Source: CALCEB01 sp035531475
GTDB lineage: Bacteria; Acidobacteriota; Terriglobia; UBA7540
Reading direction: 5' to 3'
Assembly (NCBI GenBank): GCA_035531475.1
Contig: DATKST010000018.1
Coordinates: forward strand, 1-64,000
DNA length: 64,000 bases
The position numbers and the translations under genes are program-made. Under the pieces are notes generated by a model. The model did not search any database and was not told where the DNA came from. It saw only the letters and a program-made list of their open reading frames with translations. Shown here piece by piece: positions 52,859 through 61,054 of this stretch; the stretch's first letter is position 1, and the number at the start of each line of letters is the position of its first letter.

Positions 52859-54274
52859 ATGAGCAGCAATCCCATTCATTTCGGCACTTCGGGATGGCGC
52901 GGAATTATTGCCGAGGATTTTACTTTCGCCAATGTTCGTCTTGCCTCAGCCGGCATCGCCCAGTATTTGCTGACTCGCTCCGGGCGGCCGCGCGTGATCG
53001 TGGGCTATGATACGCGATTCCTCTCGGAGAAATTTGCAGATGCCTCCGGGGAGATTCTAGCCTCCCATGGCGTCGAGATCCATTGCACGAACCGCCCTCA
53101 TCCAACACCCGCAATTGCCCATGACATCGTTTCCAATCATCTGCATGGCGGCATCAACATCACTGCCAGCCACAACCCCGCCGAATACAATGGCCTGAAG
53201 TTCTCCGGAGCGGATGGCGGCCCGGCGCTCCCCGAAGTGACCCAGGAAATTGAAAATAATGCGGCGCGAGTCCTCTCCGGCGAATGCTCACTGCGCGGCC
53301 CAAAATTCACGGCGCCGTTGAAGAGCGCGGGTGATCCGCGGCCCGCTTATCTCGAAGCAATACGGGCCAAAGTGGACTTGAAAGCGATTGCCGGTGCCCG
53401 GCTGAAGATTGCGTATGATCCCCTTTACGGAACGGCGCGGGGTTACCTGGATGACCTGCTGCGCGAGGCGGGCGTCGAACTTCAAGTCCTCCACGATTAC
53501 CGGGACGTAATGTTCTCAGGAGTGGGTCCGGAACCGAGTGCCCAAAACCTCTCCGAGCTTGGGAAGACCGTGCGGCAAGGCGGATTCTCTCTCGGAGTTT
53601 CCACGGACGGTGATGCCGACCGGTTCGGAATTGTGGATGCGGACGGCACCTGGATTCATCCGAATTACGTCCTGGCTTTGCTGGCGGATTACTTAATCGA
53701 AGTAAAGAAGATTCCGGGTGGATTGGCGCGCAGTGTGGCCACCACGCATTTGATCGATGCCGTGGCCAAGCATCACCAAGTCGCGCTTTACCAGACTCCG
53801 GTCGGCTTCAAATACATTGGCGAGTTGATCCGTGAGGAGAAGATCGCGCTGGGGGGCGAGGAGAGTGCCGGGATGAGCATTCGCGGCCACGTTCCGGAAA
53901 AAGATGGCATTCTGGCGTGCCTGCTGATGGCGGAGGCGGTGGCCCGCCGGGGAATTTCAGTTGGGCAACAAATCGAGGCCCTCTTCAAGAAAGTGGGAGC
54001 TTTTTATTCGGAACGTGTTAACCTCACGTTGAAACCCGAGGTGCAGAAGAAGCTGGTCGAAAAGTTGAAGCAGGACTGGGAGCGGATCGACTCGCACCGC
54101 GTACGAAAAGTGGACCGCACCGACGGATTAAAGATGATCTGCGAAGATGGCTGCTGGGTGTTGATGCGGCTTTCCGGGACCGAGCCGGTGGTCCGGGTCT
54201 ATTGCGAAGCGGCGTCACCCGAGGAGTTGAATCGGCTGGTGGAATCGGCGAAGAAGTTCGCGCTGAATCCCTAG
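52859..54274 (+). CDS. Phosphoglucomutase/phosphomannomutase family enzyme
   Basis: A 471-residue alpha-D-phosphohexomutase. The catalytic serine loop is TASHNPAEYNGLKFSG near residue 100, the metal site DGDADRFGIVD near 250, the sugar-binding loop GGEESAGMSIRGHVPEKDGI near 335, and the phosphate-binding tail RLSGTEPVVRVYCEA near 440. It could be a phosphoglucomutase, phosphomannomutase or phosphoglucosamine mutase. It lies 104 bases before ftsB on the same strand. Start ATG 52859; further upstream the frame overlaps the divergent cutA gene. Confidence 0.93.
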   Translation: MSSNPIHFGTSGWRGIIAEDFTFANVRLASAGIAQYLLTRSGRPRVIVGYDTRFLSEKFADASGEILASHGVEIHCTNRPHPTPAIAHDIVSNHLHGGINITASHNPAEYNGLKFSGADGGPALPEVTQEIENNAARVLSGECSLRGPKFTAPLKSAGDPRPAYLEAIRAKVDLKAIAGARLKIAYDPLYGTARGYLDDLLREAGVELQVLHDYRDVMFSGVGPEPSAQNLSELGKTVRQGGFSLGVSTDGDADRFGIVDADGTWIHPNYVLALLADYLIEVKKIPGGLARSVATTHLIDAVAKHHQVALYQTPVGFKYIGELIREEKIALGGEESAGMSIRGHVPEKDGILACLLMAEAVARRGISVGQQIEALFKKVGAFYSERVNLTLKPEVQKKLVEKLKQDWERIDSHRVRKVDRTDGLKMICEDGCWVLMRLSGTEPVVRVYCEAASPEELNRLVESAKKFALNP

Positions 54275-54309
54275 CCCGGATGACTCACGAAGTTTTTGCA
54301 GGCCGCGTT

Positions 54310-54368
54310 TGCCGTAGCGACGGTATCTTGCCGGTAAAATGCCGTCCGGATGGCGGCGCTACGGCAAG
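54310..54368. repeat. Hairpin of the GCCGTAGCG type
   Basis: GCCGTAGCGACGGTATCTTG pairs loosely with GGCGGCGCTACGGCAAG. The end of the second inverted-end family (CCCGGATGACTCACGAAG) lies just before it, from 54275. Confidence 0.5.
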
Positions 54369-54378
54369 GAGAAAGAGC

Positions 54379-54765
54379 TTGGAGCGCCAGGACAATAAGA
54401 GAGAATTTGATAGCGGTGAGACCCAGGTCAATAGCCTTCGGCGTGGCTTGATTCTGGCTCTGGTTCTGGTTTCCGTGGCCCTCACCGTTCATGAAATTTT
54501 CGGAGAGAATGGCTGGCTGGCATTGCGCCGGCAGCGCCGCCAGGTGCAAACCATCGAACATCGGCTTCAAGATATCAAGCAGCAGAACGCGCAGCTTCAG
54601 AAAGACATTCGGGGGCTCAAGTCTGACCCTCGCACGATAGAACGTTACGCCCGCGAACAAATGCACTTCGCACGTCCCGGCGAAATCATTTACACCTTCC
54701 CACCGAAAAAACCGGCGGGTGGACAACCTTCCACTACAGCCGGGGATGGACGCACCAAGAAATGA
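54379..54765 (+). CDS. ftsB: FtsB/DivIC-like septum formation initiator
   Basis: A 128-residue bitopic membrane protein. A short cytoplasmic stretch (KREFDSGETQVNSLRR) is followed by one membrane helix (LILALVLVSVALTVHEIFGE), a coiled coil (LRRQRRQVQTIEHRLQDIKQ) and the DivIC signature ending in YAREQMHFARPGEIIYTFP. It should join FtsL and FtsQ in the divisome. The TTG start at 54379 follows AAGGAGAAAGAGC; upstream in-frame ATGs run through a repeat and are not family-like. Confidence 0.88.
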   Translation: MERQDNKREFDSGETQVNSLRRGLILALVLVSVALTVHEIFGENGWLALRRQRRQVQTIEHRLQDIKQQNAQLQKDIRGLKSDPRTIERYAREQMHFARPGEIIYTFPPKKPAGGQPSTTAGDGRTKK

Positions 54766-54814
54766 ATTGGAGTTTTCCGTGAACAGTTTGACCCGGGCCT
54801 TGACAGGGTGCCTG

Positions 54815-55000
54815 GATTCTTCACGAATCTCCCATAGGACCCGTTCGGAAATAACTGTTCCATCTTCTAACCGGAGCCCCTCACCCGCCGCTTCGCGGCA
54901 CCCTCTCCCCCTGCGGGGAGAGGGCTGGGGCAAGGGGGAAGGCGACAGCCCTGACAAAAATATCATGAGGGTCACCCTAACTGAGCCGGGTTGGGGATAA
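54815..55000. repeat. Mixed repeat: second inverted-end start, then MITE core
   Basis: CCTGGATTCTTCACGAATCTC at 54810-54830 is the start of the second inverted-end family. It runs directly into ACCCGTTCGGAAATAACTG and a GGGGAGAGG-type core (54905-54925), ending CCCTAACTGAGCCGGGTTGG. It is a fusion of pieces of two families. Confidence 0.65.
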
Positions 55001-55021
55001 GTGAGGCCGGCTGGGGCACCA

Positions 55022-55801
55022 TCATCTCACCACGCCAGCCAGAGGACTGGAAGCTGTTGCATAAAGCTTCCTGGGGATGCGTCCGGCAAGATAGGCCTTG
55101 CGGCCGGCCCTGACCGCGTCGCGCATGGCTTCCGCCATCATCACCGGATCCTCCGCGCCCGCGATGCCAGTGTTCATGAGGACAGCATCCACGCCCAGCT
55201 CCATGGCAAGGGCGGCGTCGGAAGCCGTTCCCACTCCCGCATCCAAAATCAAAGGCACGGCCGTAACCATTTCGCGCAGGATGCGGATGTTGGAGAGGTT
55301 TTGAATCCCCAGACCGGAGCCGATGGGCGCACCCAACGGCATCACCGCCGCGGCGCCGGCGTCAATGAGCCTTTTGGCACAGATTAGATCGTCATTGGTG
55401 TAAGGCAGCACCACGAAGCCTTCGCGCACCAGAATTTCCGTTGCCTTGATGAGCTCGAAGTTGTCCGGGAAAAGAGTCCGTTCGTCACCGATCACCTCCA
55501 GCTTCACCCAGTTGGAGAGCCCCACCTCGCGCGCCAAGCGCGCCGCCCGCACCGCCTCTTCGGCGGTGTAGCATCCGGCCGTATTGGGCAGAATGAAATA
55601 CTTCTCCCGGTCGATGTAATCGAGCAAGGACTCTTTGGTCCGGTCGGTGAGGTTCACGCGGCGCACGGCCACGGTCACAATTTCTGCCCCCGCAGCATCC
55701 AGGGCCCGAGCCGTTTCCTGGAAGCTCTTGTATTTTCCGGTTCCAATAATCAGGCGCGAGCGGAACTGCCGGTCCGCAATTTTCAGAACATCGTTTTGCA
55801 T
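55022..55801 (-). CDS. thiG: Thiazole synthase ThiG
   Basis: A 259-residue TIM-barrel enzyme that makes the thiazole phosphate part of thiamine from 1-deoxyxylulose-5-phosphate, a glycine-derived imine and ThiS thiocarboxylate. Marks: SRLIIGTGKYKSFQETARAL at the start, AEIVTVAVRRVNL near residue 40, LPNTAGCYTAEEAVR near 72, KLEVIGDERTLFPDN near 98 with the catalytic Lys, LPLGAPIGSGLGI region near 155-165 and DAGVGTASDAALAMELG near 185. The ribosome site is AAGGAGACTT. No thiS, thiC or thiE adjacent, which is unusual. Confidence 0.95.
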   Translation of the reverse strand: MQNDVLKIADRQFRSRLIIGTGKYKSFQETARALDAAGAEIVTVAVRRVNLTDRTKESLLDYIDREKYFILPNTAGCYTAEEAVRAARLAREVGLSNWVKLEVIGDERTLFPDNFELIKATEILVREGFVVLPYTNDDLICAKRLIDAGAAAVMPLGAPIGSGLGIQNLSNIRILREMVTAVPLILDAGVGTASDAALAMELGVDAVLMNTGIAGAEDPVMMAEAMRDAVRAGRKAYLAGRIPRKLYATASSPLAGVVR

Positions 55802-55911
55802 AAGTCTCCTTTTAACTTATTCTAGCGGCCCCACTCGGCAAATTCAATGGACGCGGCGAAGCGGCGGCATAGGTTCGCGCCTTCCAGCCTGGACACGCCC
55901 GGGCGGTCAAC

Positions 55912-57609
55912 TTATGAGCCGCCATCGCCATCATCGGCTCCGTCCCCTTGCCCGGAGCCGCCGCCCGGCATCCCAAGAATACCCACCTTGCCATCCGGGA
56001 GCAACTCAACCTCTGGAGCGTAAAGCCCAAGCACCTTGCGCTTCCACCAAGTCCCATCTTTCTTTTTGGTGGCGAGGCTGGTGAACCAGTACTGCCAGAT
56101 CATGGCCCGAACCATGCGCGGGGGCTTACCGGAAAATGCGTTGCCGGCAAAGAGGGACAGCACGCTCGGGTCGTTTTGAAGCAGCATGATCTCCGTGCGC
56201 ACCACGAACGGATATTGCCTCCATGTGGCCAGCGAGGCGAACCACAGATTCCAGTCAAATCGCGGCTGGTAAGGCGCGTAGAAGCGGGGCGCCTGGCGTG
56301 GGTCCTGCGGCTTGTAGCGGAACGGATAAGCTTCCCAGTGAGTTCCGTCTTGCGACCCCTGGAACTCAATCTCGTAACGGGCGGCGGTCATCACGGCAAA
56401 CAGTCCATACTGATTGGCAATTCGGTATGGCTCAAGAGCCGTCACCGGAGTCATGGGTAGCGAAAGCCCCGGCGCCACAAGGCCCAAAAGCAGGGCAGTT
56501 TGAGCGTAGAAAACCCAGGTCAGGAGAAATGCCGTCACGACCAGTGCAAAATGACGCCAGGCAGAAATAAGAGCTGATGGGCGTGTGACCCGCGGCGCGT
56601 CCGCGTCGAGAGCATCTGCCGCCAAGACTTGAGAACCGGTTCCATCTTCGCCTGTGGGCGAGCCCTCGATGCCTTCAGCGGCGCGCCGTCTGAAAACCGC
56701 GCGCAGCCGGGTCGCAACTCCAAGAATGAACCGGTCATCGAGAAGCAGAATTCCCAGGGCCAGGACGAGGTGATTGAGAAACGCCAGATTGGCCGTGAGG
56801 ATGATGCCGATTTGAAGGGGGGTGACGATGAAGAAACAGAGAATGCGGAACCGACGCGGCAGGAAAACCATCCAGACCAAACCGAGCTCGATCACCAGCG
56901 TCGCCAGTGCCAGAGCGGCGTTGATGGCGTGCGGCATCTGCTGCGCATACCAGCCGATCCAATTGGGAAGCGGTCCGTTCGAGTAGTATTCGTAAAGCGC
57001 GGTCAGATGGCGCCATTGCGGGTCATGGCTCGCCATCTTGACCCAGCCTGATTCAAAGTAGATTCTGAACCAGAGCCACTGGAGCAGAAACAAGCTGGCC
57101 CTTGACGGCGGATGGGCCTCACCCCATCCCGGCCGCAAGCCCGGGGGCGCAAAAAACAAGCAGATGAATCCGGCGGCGAGCAACATCCCGTCCGACTGAT
57201 AGGAGGAAAAATCCTGCGCAGCACTGACGAAGGATAGGTAGGTTGCGAGACAAACGAAGATGGACCCTCGCGGCCAGAAATTCAAGACTAATGCCAGGGA
57301 AGCCAAAAGCCCGGCCCAACACAGAAGGCCGAGAGCCGGTGGGTCGCTGCCGATCCACAGGAGCGATGGCACAAACCAATAGCGCAGCAAGCCCAAGCTG
57401 TGGCTCACCATCTGCAGATACCACACGGCAGGTAGAATGCCCTTCGGGCCAATCAGTCCTCGAATTTGGAACAGGAGTGAATAGAACGCAGAGAAAAAGA
57501 TGAGGCCCAGGGCGCGGAGAAATAGCCAGCGCGGCCGTAAACGCCCGGGACCGCGCTGAGGACCAGGCCCGAAGAGCGAGCGAATCACGGCGAGCGGGGT
57601 GGGATTCAT
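55912..57609 (-). CDS. Lipase maturation factor family membrane protein
   Basis: A 565-residue integral membrane protein with about seven to eight helices in the first 400 residues. It carries the LMF-type pattern FLRALGLIFFSAFYSLLFQI near residue 28, QGD-like glycine turns, FWLRIYFESGWVKMASHDPQW-like text near 185-205 (here LFLLQWLWFRIYFESGWVKM), and a soluble C-terminal domain with RPRF-like RFDWNLWFASLATW near 465. Eukaryotic relatives help lipases fold in the ER; in bacteria the function is unknown. It follows the acyl-CoA synthetase gene by about 130 bases. Confidence 0.85.
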   Translation of the reverse strand: MNPTPLAVIRSLFGPGPQRGPGRLRPRWLFLRALGLIFFSAFYSLLFQIRGLIGPKGILPAVWYLQMVSHSLGLLRYWFVPSLLWIGSDPPALGLLCWAGLLASLALVLNFWPRGSIFVCLATYLSFVSAAQDFSSYQSDGMLLAAGFICLFFAPPGLRPGWGEAHPPSRASLFLLQWLWFRIYFESGWVKMASHDPQWRHLTALYEYYSNGPLPNWIGWYAQQMPHAINAALALATLVIELGLVWMVFLPRRFRILCFFIVTPLQIGIILTANLAFLNHLVLALGILLLDDRFILGVATRLRAVFRRRAAEGIEGSPTGEDGTGSQVLAADALDADAPRVTRPSALISAWRHFALVVTAFLLTWVFYAQTALLLGLVAPGLSLPMTPVTALEPYRIANQYGLFAVMTAARYEIEFQGSQDGTHWEAYPFRYKPQDPRQAPRFYAPYQPRFDWNLWFASLATWRQYPFVVRTEIMLLQNDPSVLSLFAGNAFSGKPPRMVRAMIWQYWFTSLATKKKDGTWWKRKVLGLYAPEVELLPDGKVGILGMPGGGSGQGDGADDGDGGS

Positions 57610-57737
57610 GGAAGGTTCCAGGCGAAACGGACGTCAAACCAGATTGCACACGAATTTCACTTGGACGGATGTCCGGCCGCCGGTTCAACCGTGCCGTTCA
57701 AGCGGACCCGCCCTGTTGAGTTGTTTCGCGCCACGCA

Positions 57738-59603
57738 TCAGGCATTGGCGCTTTGTTCCTCCGGTTGTCGCCGGTAGATTTCTTCGATCGTCTCCCGGAA
57801 GTGCTCCTCCACAACATACCGCTTGATCTTTAGCGTCGCCGAAAGTTCCCCGGCTTCAATGCTGAACTCCCGCGGGATCAGCGCAATTTGCCGGATTTTC
57901 TCAAACGGGGCCAGATCCTTGAGCGTGTCGTCCACTTGTTGTTGCATGAAGGCCAAAACCTGGGGATGCTTCACCAATTCCTCCCGGTTTTTTGGCACAA
58001 TGCCGCAACCCCGTGCATACCCCTCAAGCAGGGCAAATTTCGGCACGATCAGCGCACCGATGAACCGGCGTGAATCTCCAACGGCCATAATTTGCGATAC
58101 ATACGGATGCCCCTGGAAAAGGTTTTCAAGTCTCTCGGGCGCCACATACTTTCCTCCGGATGTCTTAAACAGATTTTTCAGGCGCCCGGTAATGCTCAGG
58201 AAGCCTTCAGAGTCCAAACCTCCCAGATCACCGGTCCGGAACCATCCGTCAACGAACGCCGTCCGGTTCTCTTCGTCGCGTTGGTAGTATCCAGGCGATA
58301 CGTTGGGACCGCGCACCAGAATCTCCCTGCCGATCCGGCCCTCAGCGTCCATCGTTTGCTCGCCCAGTTTAACCTCAACGCCCGCGATGATCTTACCAAC
58401 CGTCCCCAACTTCACCGCACTCGGACAATTCACGGCGATCACCGGAGAAGTCTCGGTCAGACCGTAGCCCTCGTAGACGGGCAAGCCCACCGCGAAGAAG
58501 AACTCGGCAATCTCTCTCGAAAGCGGCGCGGCGCCAGAGATCAGGAAGCGGAGCCGTCCGCCGAGGCCGGCCCGCACCTTGCTGCACACCAGCTTATCGG
58601 CAAGCGCGTGCCTCCATCTCAAGGAAGCCGGCGGTTTCCGGCCTTCGAAACCGGTCAAGGCCCAATCGCGGCCCACGCCGATTCCCCAATGAAACAGCTT
58701 CCGAACCGGCCGGGGCTTGGACCGAACCGTCTGCAAACTCTTTTCATAGACTTTCTCAAGGACGCGCGGCACCACGGCCATCAGCGTCGGGCGGACTTCC
58801 AGGATGTTCCGAACAAGAGTATCCATGCTCTCCGGGTAACCAATCACCACGCCCTGCCAGAAGGCATAGAAATCGAGCATCCGCTCGAAGATGTGGGACA
58901 ACGGCAGGAACGACACGCTGGTGTCCCGCTGGCCAAAAGGAATGATCCCGTAGCAGGCAAGGACATTGGAGACAATATTGGCATGGGTCAGAACCACACC
59001 CTTGGGATTTCCCGTTGTGCCCGAAGTGTAAAGAATGCTGGCAATATCCTCCGGCTTCACCCTGCAGGCCCGCTCGCGAAAAGCACCGTCAGGCTTGGGC
59101 TCGCGGTCCAGTCCGCGGCTCAGCACCACACGCCAATCTTGAACATCTTTGGCTTCCGCCGCCGGCTGATCCATTGAAATCACGAACCGGAGGTCCGGGA
59201 GATTCGGGCGAACCTCCATTAGCTTCTCAAGTTGCTGAGCCGTAGAAAGGATAATTCCCTTCGCCCCCGAATCACGAAGGATAAGATCGATTTCGGCTCC
59301 GGGAAGCGTCGGATAAAGCGGGACGGTGATCGCGCCGAGACCTAGAATCGCATAGTCCGTCAGAGCCCATTCCAGGCGATTTTCAGACAAAATGGCCACG
59401 CGGTCGCCGGGGCGCACACCAAGCTGCTCCAGGGCAATCGCGAATCTCGCCACCTCGCGCAGCGCGCCATGCGAGGAAAGCGGCGCATAAACGCCGTGGC
59501 TTTTGGATAAGAAAGCGCGCGAGCGGGGACGATGATCCACCGAATCGAGGAATAAACTGCACAAAGTGCTCAGCGGGCTAACCGTCGAACCAGTTAAATT
59601 CAT
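57738..59603 (-). CDS. Long-chain acyl-CoA synthetase (AMP-forming)
   Basis: A 621-residue ANL-superfamily enzyme of the FadD15/FAA type. The phosphate-binding loop is ILYTSGTTGNPKGVVLTHAN near residue 190, with GYGLTETSPVIAVN near 370, GWFRTGDLGGLDSEGFLSI near 455, the lysine-poor hinge GRLKNLFKTSGGKYVAPERL near 475, and a short C-terminal lid. It activates fatty acids to acyl-CoA. The lipase-maturation-factor gene follows on the same strand, so both may concern lipids. Start ATG 59603. Confidence 0.92.
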   Translation of the reverse strand: MNLTGSTVSPLSTLCSLFLDSVDHRPRSRAFLSKSHGVYAPLSSHGALREVARFAIALEQLGVRPGDRVAILSENRLEWALTDYAILGLGAITVPLYPTLPGAEIDLILRDSGAKGIILSTAQQLEKLMEVRPNLPDLRFVISMDQPAAEAKDVQDWRVVLSRGLDREPKPDGAFRERACRVKPEDIASILYTSGTTGNPKGVVLTHANIVSNVLACYGIIPFGQRDTSVSFLPLSHIFERMLDFYAFWQGVVIGYPESMDTLVRNILEVRPTLMAVVPRVLEKVYEKSLQTVRSKPRPVRKLFHWGIGVGRDWALTGFEGRKPPASLRWRHALADKLVCSKVRAGLGGRLRFLISGAAPLSREIAEFFFAVGLPVYEGYGLTETSPVIAVNCPSAVKLGTVGKIIAGVEVKLGEQTMDAEGRIGREILVRGPNVSPGYYQRDEENRTAFVDGWFRTGDLGGLDSEGFLSITGRLKNLFKTSGGKYVAPERLENLFQGHPYVSQIMAVGDSRRFIGALIVPKFALLEGYARGCGIVPKNREELVKHPQVLAFMQQQVDDTLKDLAPFEKIRQIALIPREFSIEAGELSATLKIKRYVVEEHFRETIEEIYRRQPEEQSANA

Positions 59604-59775
59604 TTACGGGAATTCATGAAAGTGAATTCAATACGGATGGCAGATTTTGGCACACATTCTGCTGACCTGAACATATATTTTATCGCCTCGATACCTCTTG
59701 GGAAGCACAGTTCTTGAGACGGGGGGAAGCCGAAGCCGGTCGTCACCCGGTCGGGGCGCGGCTCCAGCGACGCCG

Positions 59776-59921
59776 TTAGCCCCAATGCTGTTCAGATAAG
59801 GGGATATCTCGTAGGGGCGACCCTTGTGGTCGCCCACGGGCGGGCACAAGGCCCGCCCCTATAGCGCGTGGGAGTCAGGCTCCAATGGGATAGTTGGCTA
59901 AGTGAACAGCATTGCCATTAG
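59776..59921. repeat. MITE-like element with REP core
   Basis: The left end TTAGCCCCAATGCTGTTCAG and right end CTAAGTGAACAGCATTGCCA plus TTAG are inverted repeats, with a REP palindrome at 59811-59863 in the middle and the arm TGGGAGTCAGGCTCCAATGG on the right. It is 146 bases long. Confidence 0.8.
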
Positions 59922-59995
59922 CCTGGAGTTTTCACGAAGTTTTACTCGTGCACCGTCCAGCCACCCCAGGGAGATTCGTGAATGGTCCGGATTAG
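59919..59995. repeat. Second inverted-end element
   Basis: TTAGCCTGGAGTTTTCACGA to ATTCGTGAATGGTCCGGATT and AG, inverted ends with a short inside (CCGTCCAGCC). It shares its first bases with the last of the MITE-like element before it. Confidence 0.7.
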
Positions 59996-60034
59996 TAAAT
60001 GCTCCCGGGGTTCCGGCGTGAGCCGCTGCGGCCC

Positions 60035-60871
60035 TCAACGGCTGGCGTGGAAGTATTGCGACAGTTCCTTCCTGGCTTCAGTCTGGGTTTGAATCACTTC
60101 GGTGGAATAGCCCGGATCGGGGCAAAGATTCAGGATTCGGTCTAACAGGTTGCGGGCTTCATTCAACCTGCCTGCGGCCCGGTAACTATCCGCTAGATAG
60201 AGCATGGCCAGAGAATTATCCGGCGAGAGCCGCAGGCTTTTTTCGAGGAGTTGCACGGAACGCTGGAGGTTCCCGCCCTTGAAGAAGGGAACCCGGTAGT
60301 CCATGCGGCCCAGCGCGATTACGGCTGCGGCTTCTTCATAGTTCGGATCGATCTTGACGGCAGCTTCCATCTCCGCCCGGATTTCATCCACCATGCTCAG
60401 CCCTTCGAGAAAGTTTGAATCCTCGGCCAGCAACCCGTAGCTGGCTCCCAACCAGAAGTGGCCTTCGACGCGTTGGGGCTGAAGAGCTACCGCCTTTTCT
60501 CCGGCGGTGACCGCTTGCTGGAGGATAATCCGGTGTTTCCCACCATTGGAAAAACGAGCCAGATAATTATAAAACTTCGCAATGCGCCACCAGGCTTCAT
60601 AGTTGAGCGCATCCTTGGCCACGATGCCTTGCAGGATACCCAGCCCCGTATAAACATTGGCCAGATTGTGGCGGCCTAGGTAATAGTCGTCCGCCCGATA
60701 AACTGGATTGGACAGAATCTGCTGCGCTGCGGTGGCGGAGTCGGCCAGTCCCGCTTTCATTGCGACTGTGCCGCATAGCATTCCAGCGAATGCCAAAAAC
60801 AACCCTCGCCGGACCATGATGGCGTTGGAAAAGCCTGTCCCGATTTTCATAGTTTGGCGCGCGTGGAACAT
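60035..60871 (-). CDS. TPR protein, probably exported
   Basis: About 278 residues. The N-terminal hydrophobic segment (GLFLAFAGMLCGTVAMKAGL near residue 25-45) suggests a signal sequence or anchor. The rest is helical with tetratricopeptide features: YLGRHNLANVYTGLGILQGI, NYEAWWRIAKFYNYLARFSN, AVALQPQRVEGHFWLGASYG, SLRLSPDNSLAMLYLADSYR and EARNLLDRILNLCPDPGYST. It resembles TatT-type TRAP-associated TPR proteins in general shape, but that is not certain. The start (60871, or 60850) is not fixed by a ribosome site; upstream codons overlap the divergent hutU leader. Confidence 0.75.
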   Translation of the reverse strand: MFHARQTMKIGTGFSNAIMVRRGLFLAFAGMLCGTVAMKAGLADSATAAQQILSNPVYRADDYYLGRHNLANVYTGLGILQGIVAKDALNYEAWWRIAKFYNYLARFSNGGKHRIILQQAVTAGEKAVALQPQRVEGHFWLGASYGLLAEDSNFLEGLSMVDEIRAEMEAAVKIDPNYEEAAAVIALGRMDYRVPFFKGGNLQRSVQLLEKSLRLSPDNSLAMLYLADSYRAAGRLNEARNLLDRILNLCPDPGYSTEVIQTQTEARKELSQYFHASR

Positions 60872-61054
60872 TTCATGTCTGCCTGAAGCGTTCGCTATTC
60901 TAGACTGTGCCCATGGCGTATTCAAGAAAGAATCGGCAGCCCCAATAGGACCCACCGGCTTTATCGTTCCCAGGGGCCATTTCCGGGCAAACTCAGCGGG
61001 GCGAGCTTTTGATTTCCACGCCATTGAGCTAAGATGCTGAAGGAGTTTACAAGG

